Shown here in pieces: positions 1-8,830 of a DNA stretch of 64,000 nucleotides. The notes beneath the pieces were generated by a model. It was not told where the DNA came from, did not search any database, and worked only from the letters and a program-made list of their open reading frames with translations. Both the position numbers and the translations under genes were made by a program. The first letter of the stretch is position 1. Every line of letters begins with the position of its first letter. Source of the DNA: Candidatus Margulisiibacteriota bacterium (GTDB lineage: Bacteria > Margulisbacteria > Riflemargulisbacteria > GWF2-39-127); assembly GCA_003242895.1 (NCBI GenBank), contig QKMY01000021.1:91236-155235 (forward strand). The letters run 5' to 3'.

Positions 1-3000
1 TTCGGCTATGGACTGTGGCTTACCAAATGTATATTGCTTTCAACTCAACACAAAAAAACAGAAGAAACTACAGAAAGAAAAAAGACAACAAATGTTTTAG
101 GGATAAGCTTAGCTGTTTCTACCATTGTCCTTATTAGTATTTTACCGGTAACGTTGCCTTGGAAGATATTCACATTAGTTATTGCGATTTTAACCATATA
201 CCTTATTCCTTCGATAGGGTTCCAATGGAAATGGATGCGGCTTGAGAATGCTTTTTTAGCTTGGTTGCTGGTAAATATTTTTGCTACAATCATTTCAAAA
301 AATATGTACGTAAGTATTATTGGTGCCTATGATCGCTGGGAAGGGATCATTACTGTTTTTAATTATATAATGCTGCTATTGATGTTTGCTCAATTAGTAA
401 GAACTCGGCGTGCTTTGTATTGGCTTCTTGGCGGACTGCTGGTACCAACGACGTTATCGGCTATTTACGGTATTTTTCAGAGCTTTGGCGTCGACTTCAT
501 GCATTGGAGCGTCGATCCTACTTCGAGAGTATTTGCCAGCATTAATAATCCAGTCCATTTTAGCGCATATGTAGGTATGTTGGTTCCTGTAGGCTTAGGC
601 TTTTTACTGCATTTGTGGTCATTATCTGCGAATGATAAAGATTTAAGTAATAAGTATTCGGTATTGAAATGGGTTATTTATATATCTACATTTCTCTGTT
701 ATTACGCGCTTTATCTATCTTTTTCCCGTGCAGCTACTTTAGGGTTTACCGCTTCGATGACCATCTTCTATTTGTTTTCTTTAGACTTATTCAGTAAAAA
801 AAGTAAAAAAACTTTTATTCTGGATTTTTTTCTGACTGGAGGATTTATAGCCTTATTTTATATTGATTATATTTTTCTTTACTTTATGCATGAGTCCCTC
901 GGAAAATATGTTCTTGCTGCGACCGGTCTTTATTTTATCTGCTATTTTGTCTATCAGCTAGTGTATATGGCTGAAGAGAGATCTCCTATCGCTATTGTTC
1001 GCAGTCTTCTTGCAAATCTTCTATTGCTGACAGTATTTTTCTTTGATGATAGATTTTCCTTTCTTAAAGATCATTGGTGGGGTTTCGTTGCAATTGCCGG
1101 ATTATTATCTGTTATCGGCTATTATTTATTCTCAATGACGAGAAAAAAAGGTTTTGACGGTGTCCGGCTTTCAAGCAAAATACTGATAGTGTATATGTTT
1201 GCAAAGCTTCAATTTGTGGTATCAAGCTGGGCAGCCATTGGTATCTATATCGTCCTGTTATTTGTGATCTATATACTTGTACAGGAAAAAGATAATCTCA
1301 ACAAAACTTTTTTCAAGGCTATACTTAAGCTGTTCGCAATAATAATTGCTATTCCAACGGTGATATGCCTTCTCTTCGATCGAACAATGATTGATCAGTT
1401 TGTTAGTCCGGAACTTGGTATCTTGATAATGAACTTTATTTTTTTGACAGCTGTTAGTATTTATCTTTTCGTTATTGGAAAAGAAAATATTAAGCAAGAG
1501 AAGATAAATATGCTGGTCTCTTTTATGTTGCTTTTTGCGGTAATTGTATTTGTTCCATCTTTTTCGAACAAAATAACCGAGCTTTTTCAACAAAAAGATT
1601 CCTCTAAGTTTAGTGCCGCACTTCAAGCAGCAGGAAAAGTCGGATCATATGGGACTGTAGCATTGGAAGGAACTGCTCGAACCAGTATGTGGAAGAGTTC
1701 GTTGCCATGGATCAAAGACAATATGTTTTTAGGGACCGGACCGGATACGGTAAAGGAAATGTACCCTAAATATCGTCGGGCAGATTACGGTATTCTTGAA
1801 GGCGGTCACAATTTTACTCCTGACCGGGTGCACAATGAATATCTTAACACTGCAATCACAACTGGCCTGATAGGGTTCGCTGTTCGATGGTTTTGGTTAA
1901 TCGGAGGATTTTTTGTAATTTCCTTAGGGTTTTTGTATAAAAATCAAAACAAACCTTTATTTTACATTCTTATAGGTACAATGTCCGGAGCTATGGTCCA
2001 TTTGGGACAGCTCAATTTTAATTTCAGTGTTGTTGCTACAGCTGTTCTTTTTTATTCCTTAATAGGGTTATCTCTTGCAATCGGATATTTTAATCTTGGC
2101 AATCCGGAAGAAAAACTAGAGGAAGTACCGGCTGAAATTGATAATAAACGTAAATCGAAATCAAAAAAAGAGCTCAGGATGTCTAATCCTTTTTTTGATG
2201 AACCGTTTGATGATACCAAAGTAGATTCTTCGGCCTGGGTAAAAATTACACTTTTATGGATAGTGGTAGGAGTTTTTGTCTGGCAGGCTTTTTGCCCTTA
2301 CTTAGCTGAGCGTTATTATCGCGAGGGGTTTAATTATTCGTCACAGAAGCGACGTGATCTCTCGATTGTAGAACTTGCCAAAGCTTGCAATTACGCACCA
2401 TGGGAGACTCAATATCGTGTTCAATTAGGGAAAGACTATGAAGAGATGGCTGGAGATTTGACAAATATTCCGGAGAAATTAGCGGCCTATAAAAAAGCGG
2501 AGCTGGAATATGATAATATACTCAGGATAAGCCCATTAAACCCCTGGTATATAAATAGATTGGCAAATGTATTTTTACAATATCAGAATTTATATTCCGA
2601 TCCAAAAATGAAGGCTGACTATCTTAACAAAGCCGAAACTCTATTACACAGTGCCGCTACTATAGACAACAATGATCCTCTGTTTCATATGAGCTACGGT
2701 TTTTTTATGCACAAATTGGGAAAAGTAGATGTTGCAATGAAAGAATATGAAAAAGTTCTTGCCATAGATGGCAGGATGAGCGAGGCCAGGTATAATATGG
2801 CAGATATATACAGAATGCGTGGGGATGTAACCAGGGCGATTCAAGAGTATGAATATATCGCTACGAGTGATCCTACTTTTACTAGTATATATGATAGTCT
2901 GGGGAGAATATATTTTTCTAGACAAGAATTTAATAAAGCAGTTTTTGTTTTTGAAAAAGCGCTCATTCAAAATCCGACAGACATTAATTTACTGCGCAAT

Positions 3001-3252
3001 TTGGGAGCGACCTATCACCAACTACAAAATTGGGATAAAGCTGTTGGTGTTTATAAGCAAGCCTTACGAAGCAATCCTCAGGATGTAATGATAAGGCGGT
3101 ATCTTGCTCAAGCCTATTATAATAAAGGAGATATTGAACTCGCTTTAGCTCAATTGGAAGAAATACAGAGGATAGCACCGGATGATCAAGCAGTTATTCA
3201 AAATATTAACGCGATGAGGTATCAGCTTCAACGGGGTCAAGCAAAAAAATAA
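1..3252 (+). CDS. O-antigen ligase family membrane protein with C-terminal TPR domain (5' end uncertain)
   Basis: The product is a polytopic membrane protein with about a dozen hydrophobic segments over residues 20-690. They surround a Wzy_C/O-antigen-ligase type loop (RTSMWKSSLPWIKDN near residue 550, then HNEYLNTAITTGLIG). After a last membrane segment near residue 755, the rest is tetratricopeptide repeats (for example DPLFHMSYGFFMHKLGKVD, then NPTDINLLRNLGATYHQL). The family polymerises or ligates lipid-linked glycans at the outer face of the inner membrane; the TPR tail is probably extracytoplasmic and may bind a partner. The frame is open to the left edge. A TTG at position 34 could start it, but no Shine-Dalgarno sequence precedes it, so the true start may lie outside the window. 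Its stop is one base before the next gene, a glycosylphosphotransferase, which supports a surface-polysaccharide operon. The family is clear; the glycan is unknown. Confidence 0.82.
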   Translation, partial: FGYGLWLTKCILLSTQHKKTEETTERKKTTNVLGISLAVSTIVLISILPVTLPWKIFTLVIAILTIYLIPSIGFQWKWMRLENAFLAWLLVNIFATIISKNMYVSIIGAYDRWEGIITVFNYIMLLLMFAQLVRTRRALYWLLGGLLVPTTLSAIYGIFQSFGVDFMHWSVDPTSRVFASINNPVHFSAYVGMLVPVGLGFLLHLWSLSANDKDLSNKYSVLKWVIYISTFLCYYALYLSFSRAATLGFTASMTIFYLFSLDLFSKKSKKTFILDFFLTGGFIALFYIDYIFLYFMHESLGKYVLAATGLYFICYFVYQLVYMAEERSPIAIVRSLLANLLLLTVFFFDDRFSFLKDHWWGFVAIAGLLSVIGYYLFSMTRKKGFDGVRLSSKILIVYMFAKLQFVVSSWAAIGIYIVLLFVIYILVQEKDNLNKTFFKAILKLFAIIIAIPTVICLLFDRTMIDQFVSPELGILIMNFIFLTAVSIYLFVIGKENIKQEKINMLVSFMLLFAVIVFVPSFSNKITELFQQKDSSKFSAALQAAGKVGSYGTVALEGTARTSMWKSSLPWIKDNMFLGTGPDTVKEMYPKYRRADYGILEGGHNFTPDRVHNEYLNTAITTGLIGFAVRWFWLIGGFFVISLGFLYKNQNKPLFYILIGTMSGAMVHLGQLNFNFSVVATAVLFYSLIGLSLAIGYFNLGNPEEKLEEVPAEIDNKRKSKSKKELRMSNPFFDEPFDDTKVDSSAWVKITLLWIVVGVFVWQAFCPYLAERYYREGFNYSSQKRRDLSIVELAKACNYAPWETQYRVQLGKDYEEMAGDLTNIPEKLAAYKKAELEYDNILRISPLNPWYINRLANVFLQYQNLYSDPKMKADYLNKAETLLHSAATIDNNDPLFHMSYGFFMHKLGKVDVAMKEYEKVLAIDGRMSEARYNMADIYRMRGDVTRAIQEYEYIATSDPTFTSIYDSLGRIYFSRQEFNKAVFVFEKALIQNPTDINLLRNLGATYHQLQNWDKAVGVYKQALRSNPQDVMIRRYLAQAYYNKGDIELALAQLEEIQRIAPDDQAVIQNINAMRYQLQRGQAKK

Positions 3253-3253
3253 G

Positions 3254-4699
3254 ATGCAAAAATACGTCGTTCGATATTCTTTGACATTAGTTAAATTATT
3301 TGGTGACATAGTAATTATTAATTTGGGTTTACTATTTGGGTATGCCATTAAGTTCAAATTATATCTTCTTAGCAGTTATTTTAACATTAATATACAAATA
3401 GAGAATCCTGCCGCTCAGATTGAGCCATACCTTTCTATAATGTTTGTTTATTCGTTGTTGATGGTTTTTACCCTCTATTTTGCCGGCGTATACAAAATGC
3501 GGTATGGTATTTTTGCTGAGTTCGATGAGATCATTAAGATTATCAAAGGTATCAGTATCGGAGTAATTGAGGTAATGGCATTTACCTTTATTTATAAGAG
3601 TTTTCCCGGATCGCGATTTGTACTCTTATATTCAGGGTTATTTACGATTTTCTTGATGTCCTGCTATCATATTTTCATTTTACAACTCCAGAACTATTTT
3701 CGGACCAAGGGCCTTGGAAGCCAGAAGGTTATGATTGTCGGTTCGGATGAAATGGGGCAGTCGGTAGCTGAAAGAATAATCAAGAATCCGTCAGCTGGGT
3801 TTCATTTAGTCGGGTTTGTTGATAATAAGAACCCGGAAAAAATATCTTATAATATTAGCAAGTATTTTAATTATCTAGGTAATCTTGATGAGCTTGTAAA
3901 TATTATAAAACAAAAAAGAATAAATAAAGTTATTGTAACAACCACGGATGTAGCACGTGAGGACCTCGAACAATGGTATCAGAAATGTGAAGAGCTTAAT
4001 GTCGAGTTCCAGATTATTCCGGATTATTTAGAACTTATATCAACAACGGTTTCCATATCTGACATTGACGGTATCCCAATAATTACTATTCGTAATCTCA
4101 AACGATCATGGATTGAAAATGTTTATAAACGGATATTGGATATCTCAATCGCTTTATTTATGGTGCTCCTGGTATCTCCTGTAATGTTGCTTACCTATAT
4201 TATGATTCGTATTACATCGAAGGGACCAGCTGTCTTTGAGCAGGAAAGGGTCGGGAAAAATAGTAAATCATTCAAAATGTACAAATTCAGGTCTATGATG
4301 GTCGATGCAGAAACTGGTTCGGGCCCAAAAATAGTTGTTGATCGAGATGATGATCGAGTTACTGCAGTTGGTAAGATCATTAGAAAACTGAGTATCGATG
4401 AATTGCCCCAATTAATCAATGTTCTTAAGGGGGACATGAGTATTGTCGGACCACGGCCTGAACGCGAACATTTCATAAAAAAATTTGATAATGAATATCC
4501 TGGTTTTTCGAAGCGATTGTTGGTAAAGCCGGGAATTACCGGGTGGGCTCAGATAAACGGACGGGCTGCACTATCATCAAGAGTTGAAGAAAAACTTCGT
4601 TATGATCTTTATTATATAGAAAACTGGTCAATTCTTTTTGATATCAAAATAGTTATCAAAACTGTCCTGAAAGTAATCTTTGCCAAAGAAGCTTATTAG
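3254..4699 (+). CDS. Undecaprenyl-phosphate sugar phosphotransferase (WbaP/WcaJ family)
   Basis: This 481-residue initiating polyprenyl glycosylphosphotransferase transfers a sugar-1-phosphate to undecaprenyl phosphate, the first step of exopolysaccharide or O-antigen assembly. The N-terminal third has about four membrane segments. A Rossmann-like CoA-binding fold follows (KVMIVGSDEMGQSVAERI, about residues 158-175). Another membrane segment (ISIALFMVLLVSPVMLLTYI) leads into the catalytic bacterial sugar transferase domain, with FEQERVGKNSKSFKMYKFRSM, then LSIDELPQLINVLKGDMSIVGPRP and PGITGWAQINGR. Length is typical of the family. It starts one base after the preceding ligase gene, so the two are almost certainly cotranscribed. 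The sugar donated cannot be read from the sequence. Confidence 0.93.
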   Translation: MQKYVVRYSLTLVKLFGDIVIINLGLLFGYAIKFKLYLLSSYFNINIQIENPAAQIEPYLSIMFVYSLLMVFTLYFAGVYKMRYGIFAEFDEIIKIIKGISIGVIEVMAFTFIYKSFPGSRFVLLYSGLFTIFLMSCYHIFILQLQNYFRTKGLGSQKVMIVGSDEMGQSVAERIIKNPSAGFHLVGFVDNKNPEKISYNISKYFNYLGNLDELVNIIKQKRINKVIVTTTDVAREDLEQWYQKCEELNVEFQIIPDYLELISTTVSISDIDGIPIITIRNLKRSWIENVYKRILDISIALFMVLLVSPVMLLTYIMIRITSKGPAVFEQERVGKNSKSFKMYKFRSMMVDAETGSGPKIVVDRDDDRVTAVGKIIRKLSIDELPQLINVLKGDMSIVGPRPEREHFIKKFDNEYPGFSKRLLVKPGITGWAQINGRAALSSRVEEKLRYDLYYIENWSILFDIKIVIKTVLKVIFAKEAY

Positions 4700-4719
4700 G
4701 ATTTCATTTGCCTTATAGC

Positions 4720-4761
4720 GTATCCAAAGTGTGGATACAGTGCTGTACGTATCTACTTTGG
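4720..4761 (+). repeat. Overlapping inverted repeats, possible attenuator or weak terminator
   Basis: Two mutually exclusive hairpins share sequence here. GTATCC (4720-4725) pairs with GGATAC (4733-4738) around a 7-base loop. Alternatively, CCAAAGT (4724-4730) pairs with ACTTTGG (4755-4761) and GGATAC with GTATCT, giving a longer bulged stem. No strong T-run follows, so an intrinsic terminator for the upstream operon is only a possibility. Confidence 0.4.
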
Positions 4762-4764
4762 GTA

Positions 4765-4793
4765 TTGTCCTTCTGTGTATATTTCTATATAAT
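4765..4793 (+). promoter_or_regulatory. Sigma-70 type promoter for the RlpA-like/gltX pair
   Basis: TTGTCC (4765-4770) and a perfect TATAAT (4788-4793) are separated by 17 bases. The start codon of the next gene is 28 bases further on, after an AGGAGA ribosome binding site. Confidence 0.6.
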
Positions 4794-4821
4794 TAGGTAA
4801 AAATTAATTAAGGAGACCTGT

Positions 4822-5526
4822 GTGAGATATTTGATATATATTTTTATTGTCACTTTATTCTCGATAAACACCGCTTTTTCCTATAATCTCAATGTTTATA
4901 GTAGAAATGTAAAAGATGATATTGGCGAGGTGGTAATTAACAATAATATTATCATGAGATTATATGACACTATTGATAAGCAAGACCCTGCTATACGGGC
5001 GGAGAAAATGGTTCAGAGAATTACTCAGCTTATAGCTATTGGTCTTAACCCTTATAACATAAAAGTAAAATATACGGACGGTTATTATCACGGGGTTATT
5101 GGTAACAGAAAGTTGTTCACAGTCGGAAGGAAGGAAGCAGCAATTAATCAGACAACGGAGGATATGCTAGCTATTGAGTGGATTGAAAAACTTAGAGCTG
5201 TGCTAAAAAATATGCCTGTTTCTGATGTGAAGATAAGTGAAGATGAACTACAATCTTCTCTTGCTAATAATGTGCCGGAAACTGGTTATGCTTCTTCCTT
5301 TGAAGCTGATTCAAATGATTTCCTGGGAGTGCACCCTTCCTTGCCGGTTGGCACTATTGTAAGGGTCAAAAATATTCATAACAGCTGGAGTATCGTGGTG
5401 AAGATAATTGGAAATAAAGTTCTTCCTGCCGGAAGAGTGATCACTGTTTCGCAAACAGCAGCCAAGGCGTTGGGATTAGCACAGACCGGGCTTAGTAAAG
5501 TCTTAATCTCTACTGCGGTGTATTGA
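4822..5526 (+). CDS. Secreted protein with RlpA-like double-psi beta-barrel domain
   Basis: This 234-residue protein begins with a likely Sec signal peptide (hydrophobic residues 3-17, cleavage probably after INTAFS). The middle (about 25-140) is an unassigned mixed region. The C-terminal 75 residues read as an RlpA-like double-psi beta-barrel: HPSLPVGTIVRVKNIHN, then a long strand and GRVITVSQTAAKALGL. RlpA proteins act on or bind peptidoglycan; this copy lacks an obvious SPOR domain. The start is GTG at 4822, six bases after AGGAGA. Its stop codon overlaps the gltX start (TGATG), so the two are translationally coupled. The fold call is good; enzymatic activity is unproven. Confidence 0.75.
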   Translation: MRYLIYIFIVTLFSINTAFSYNLNVYSRNVKDDIGEVVINNNIIMRLYDTIDKQDPAIRAEKMVQRITQLIAIGLNPYNIKVKYTDGYYHGVIGNRKLFTVGRKEAAINQTTEDMLAIEWIEKLRAVLKNMPVSDVKISEDELQSSLANNVPETGYASSFEADSNDFLGVHPSLPVGTIVRVKNIHNSWSIVVKIIGNKVLPAGRVITVSQTAAKALGLAQTGLSKVLISTAVY

Positions 5527-6968
5527 TGGCTAGAGTTCGATTTGCTCCGAGTCCAACAGGAAACCTCCATATAGGAAGCGTGAGGACTGCGCTTTTCAAC
5601 TGGCTTTATGCTAAACGGGTTAATGGCAGCTACATTTTAAGAATAGAAGACACTGATCTCCAAAGGTCCACAAAAGAATACGAGGACAATATACTTGCAG
5701 GTCTTAAATGGCTCGGTCTCGAATGGGATGAGGGACCAGGAAAAGAAGATTCGGTTCGATATCGACAGACAGAGCGTATTGCACAGCATGTTTATGTGCC
5801 ATTTGTCGAGAAATTGCTTGAGCAAGATGACGCATACTACTGTTATTGCACTCCTGAAGAGCTTGAAAAAGAGAAAGCATTATCTGCCGCTCAAGGTCTC
5901 GCACCTGGATATACAGGAAAATGCAGGAATCTGACAAGCGAACAATCTGAACAATACAAAGCCGAAGGAAGAGCGTGTGCTGTTAGGTTCAGGGTTAAAC
6001 CTGAGAAGATAATTGTTAAAGATATTATTCGGGGCAATGTCGAATTTGACACAAACCTGATTAATGATTTTGTCATACAGAAAGCAGACGGCTCGCCGGC
6101 ATATAATTTTGCTGTAGTAGTAGATGATATTGCAATGAGGATTACCCATGTTATTCGCGGAGAAGATCATCTGCCGAACACTCCTAAACAAATTATGCTT
6201 TATAATGCGTTATCGTCCAATTTGCCTGAATTTGCACATCTTCCTATGATACTTGGCCCCGATAAGTCTAAACTCAGCAAGAGACATGGGGCTACGTCGG
6301 TTGTTGAATATCAGGAGCAAGGGTTTTTACCGGAAGCGCTTATTAATTACTTATCTTTGCTTGGCTGGTCGCACCCGGAAGGCAAAGAAAAGATGCCGGT
6401 TCAAGAGATAATCAATAACTTTCATATAGAGAGAATATCAAAAAGTGGTGCTGTGTTTGATGTAGAAAAACTTAGATGGATGAATGGTCTGTATGTAAGG
6501 GAATTACCGGAAGAAAAACTTGTTAAAGCAGTCATGCCATTTTTAATTAGAGCTTATGGTTCTTCAGTTGAGGAAAAAAGCCAGGAATGGCTGAGTGAAG
6601 TTATTCAATCTGTCCGGGATAATTTGACCGTGTTAACTGACATTGTTTCTGCTACAAGTGTTTATTTTGTTGCTAAACCTGAATATCAGCCGGATTTTAT
6701 CCTGAAATATCTTCACGATGATCTGAGCAAATCGATAATCACCGATGTTATCAATACCTTTACGTCTTTATCTGTGTATTCGGAAGAGGTAATTAAAGAT
6801 TATATTAACGCACTGCCGGTTAAGTATTCCTGTGGGAAAGGGAAGGTACTTAAGCCCCTTCGTTATGCCGTTTCCGGACAGGAACACGGGCCATTGTTTG
6901 TTAAATTATTATACCTTTTAGGAAGAGAGACTGTTGTTGATCGCTTAAAAAAAGCGTTAGATATGTAG
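5526..6968 (+). CDS. gltX: Glutamyl-tRNA synthetase
   Basis: Class I aminoacyl-tRNA synthetase of 480 residues that charges tRNA-Glu (and tRNA-Gln too, if the organism uses the amidotransferase route). The HIGH motif appears as FAPSPTGNLHIGS at the N-terminus and the KMSKS equivalent as SKLSKRHG. RFAPSPTG, RIEDTD and VIRGEDHLPNT are all present, and length is normal. I start at the ATG at 5526 rather than the in-frame TTG at 5523, because this ATG sits in a TGATG overlap with the upstream stop and restores the usual MARVRFAPSPTG beginning. Nothing unusual is seen. Confidence 0.97.
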   Translation: MARVRFAPSPTGNLHIGSVRTALFNWLYAKRVNGSYILRIEDTDLQRSTKEYEDNILAGLKWLGLEWDEGPGKEDSVRYRQTERIAQHVYVPFVEKLLEQDDAYYCYCTPEELEKEKALSAAQGLAPGYTGKCRNLTSEQSEQYKAEGRACAVRFRVKPEKIIVKDIIRGNVEFDTNLINDFVIQKADGSPAYNFAVVVDDIAMRITHVIRGEDHLPNTPKQIMLYNALSSNLPEFAHLPMILGPDKSKLSKRHGATSVVEYQEQGFLPEALINYLSLLGWSHPEGKEKMPVQEIINNFHIERISKSGAVFDVEKLRWMNGLYVRELPEEKLVKAVMPFLIRAYGSSVEEKSQEWLSEVIQSVRDNLTVLTDIVSATSVYFVAKPEYQPDFILKYLHDDLSKSIITDVINTFTSLSVYSEEVIKDYINALPVKYSCGKGKVLKPLRYAVSGQEHGPLFVKLLYLLGRETVVDRLKKALDM

Positions 6969-7006
6969 CTTAGCTTTATAGCCCCAACCTTAAGGGGGGG
7001 GCCAGG

Positions 7007-7034
7007 AAGTGACAAGTAACGCGTAACAGGTGAC
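7007..7034. repeat. Four tandem 7-base repeats (NNGTRAC)
   Basis: AAGTGAC, AAGTAAC, GCGTAAC and AGGTGAC stand head to tail between gltX and pdxJ, directly after a C-run/G-run stretch (6982-7002). Short heptameric arrays of this kind occur in intergenic DNA of several bacterial groups; no function is evident. Confidence 0.7.
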
Positions 7035-7079
7035 GAAGCTGTAAGTCCCGTTTAGAGGATTTAGGGAAGGGAAAAGAAT

Positions 7080-7808
7080 ATGGGGAAACATAAGGTTCTG
7101 CTTGGAGTAAATATCGATCATGTCGCAACAATTCGTGAAGCCCGAAAAGGTATAGAGCCTGATCCTGTACATGCTGCTGTTATCGCTGAACTGGCCGGTG
7201 CTGATCAAATCACCGTTCATTTGCGGGAGGACCGTCGACATATAAATGATCGGGATATAAGCTTGCTGCGGCAAACTATTAAGACAAAGCTTAACCTTGA
7301 AATGGCTGTAGAGCGAGAGATTATTGATATTGCGAAGTGCATAAGGCCTGATTCTGTGACCCTGGTTCCTGAAAAGCGTGAAGAGGTTACTACCGAAGGC
7401 GGGTTAGATGTAAAAAACAATTTCGAAGCAATTAAAAATGTTATCCATGAATTTGAATCAGAGAACATTGAAGTAAGTCTTTTTATTGACCCTGATTCGG
7501 AACAGCTGAATTTCTCGTATAAAGCAGGAGCTAAAAATGTTGAATTTCATACCGGTCAGTACGCTAATGCAAAAACTTCTAATCAAGTAGCTGAGGAACT
7601 CGAAAGACTTAGCCGGGTAGCAGGAGAAGCCTCGAATTACGGCATAAAAGTAAAAGCCGGGCATGGATTGAACTATCAGAATGTCAGGGCTGTTGCCGGG
7701 ATTAAGCAGATTGAAGAATTGAATATCGGACATAGTATTGTTAGTCGAGCTGTTTTAACCGGTCTGAGCGAAGCTGTCTTTACCATGAAAAAAATGATAA
7801 ATGAATAA
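7080..7808 (+). CDS. pdxJ: Pyridoxine 5'-phosphate synthase
   Basis: TIM-barrel enzyme of 242 residues that condenses 1-deoxy-xylulose 5-phosphate with 3-amino-2-oxopropyl phosphate in de novo vitamin B6 synthesis. Family signatures are VNIDHVATIREAR at the N-terminus, ITVHLREDRRHI, the catalytic Glu/His region TLVPEKREEVTTEGG, VEFHTGQYA and VKAGHGLNYQNV, and the ending ELNIGHSIVSRAVLTGL. Length is normal. It overlaps the next gene by 8 bases, so the two are probably translated together. The presence of pdxJ implies the DXP-dependent B6 route. Confidence 0.97.
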   Translation: MGKHKVLLGVNIDHVATIREARKGIEPDPVHAAVIAELAGADQITVHLREDRRHINDRDISLLRQTIKTKLNLEMAVEREIIDIAKCIRPDSVTLVPEKREEVTTEGGLDVKNNFEAIKNVIHEFESENIEVSLFIDPDSEQLNFSYKAGAKNVEFHTGQYANAKTSNQVAEELERLSRVAGEASNYGIKVKAGHGLNYQNVRAVAGIKQIEELNIGHSIVSRAVLTGLSEAVFTMKKMINE

Positions 7809-8787
7809 CCGGCATCTTTATAGTTTAAATGTTCTTCCAATTAGCGAGATATCAGCGGACGAAGGCTTGTGCTATCGAATTAGTGTTGATCCTGGTCAAC
7901 TGCGTTCTTCAATTGAGAAGAATAATCTGTTCAATCCCATTATGGTTTATAAATGTGACACCGGATATATTGTTATTAACGGCGTAAAAAGAATCAAAGT
8001 TTTAATAGATCTTGGATATACTTCTGTTCCCTGCCAGATATTGTCACATGATTCTCTTCTCGAAGCTTACGTTTACGGTCTTAAGTCGTCCTTCGCTTGT
8101 GATTCCTTATCCTTAATTGAGAAAGCAAGGGCTGTCGATGTTCTGCTTACTTATTTCCAGATTCCTCAAGAGACCATAGTTTTGAATTATTTTCAGATAA
8201 TTGATTTCCCACGTAAAGAGAATATCTTTTCGTTGATATCGGATGTTGTCAAATTCCCTCTGGTAATGCAGGCTTTTTTACATAAACATAATTTACCGAT
8301 AAACGAGTGTTACCGTATAAGAAATATACCCTCTGAAGATCAACTTTGTCTCATCAGTTTTATTGATTCCTTTCAGTTAAGCTACTCTAATATCAAACAG
8401 CTTTTTGAGTTAATCATTGAACTTGCAATTATGGATAATATTACTATCAAACAAGTTATCGAAAATGAAGATATTCAGCTCCTGTATAATGATCAGTCAG
8501 TGCATAAAATGCTCAGGGTTCAAAAGATTAAAGAGCTTCTGCAAAAAAGAAGATATCCTGATATTCAAAGCTACCAAGAGTTGATGCGCGACAAAGTAAA
8601 GGAATGCAAGCTTTCTCGGGATATCAAGCTCAATTATTGTAAAGATTTGGAAGATGAACGATTAGAATTAGCTATTGCATTCTCATCGGAAAGCGAACTT
8701 GTTAGTTATCTGGATAGGGTCAGGAATCTTGTAGATCAAAAAAAGATCAGCGAAATTTTTGAGTTAATGGATTCATTCTATAAATAA
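7801..8787 (+). CDS. ParB/Srx-like N-terminal domain protein
   Basis: This 328-residue protein has a ParB-like N-terminal fold: residues 5-85 carry a start like LPISEI, then VDPGQLRSSIEKNNLFNPIMV and GYIVINGVKRIKVLIDLGY, which match the strand-helix-GxRR layout of ParB/Noc/Srx domains. The central part is helical, with no clear helix-turn-helix that I can name. The last 60 residues resemble the short acidic tail of stand-alone members of this group. It is not next to parA or an origin, so chromosome partitioning is unlikely; a regulatory or nuclease-like role is possible. It overlaps pdxJ by 8 bases and precedes lpdA by 43. Confidence 0.65.
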   Translation: MNNRHLYSLNVLPISEISADEGLCYRISVDPGQLRSSIEKNNLFNPIMVYKCDTGYIVINGVKRIKVLIDLGYTSVPCQILSHDSLLEAYVYGLKSSFACDSLSLIEKARAVDVLLTYFQIPQETIVLNYFQIIDFPRKENIFSLISDVVKFPLVMQAFLHKHNLPINECYRIRNIPSEDQLCLISFIDSFQLSYSNIKQLFELIIELAIMDNITIKQVIENEDIQLLYNDQSVHKMLRVQKIKELLQKRRYPDIQSYQELMRDKVKECKLSRDIKLNYCKDLEDERLELAIAFSSESELVSYLDRVRNLVDQKKISEIFELMDSFYK

Positions 8788-8830
8788 GATTGATCGCTTA
8801 GAACAGTCCAGGGTAATCGAGGAGAGACCA

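Noticed and set aside
7801..8787. Chromosome-partitioning ParB
   Set aside because: Only the N-terminal fold is present; there is no ParA neighbour, no parS-like palindrome seen and no clear helix-turn-helix.
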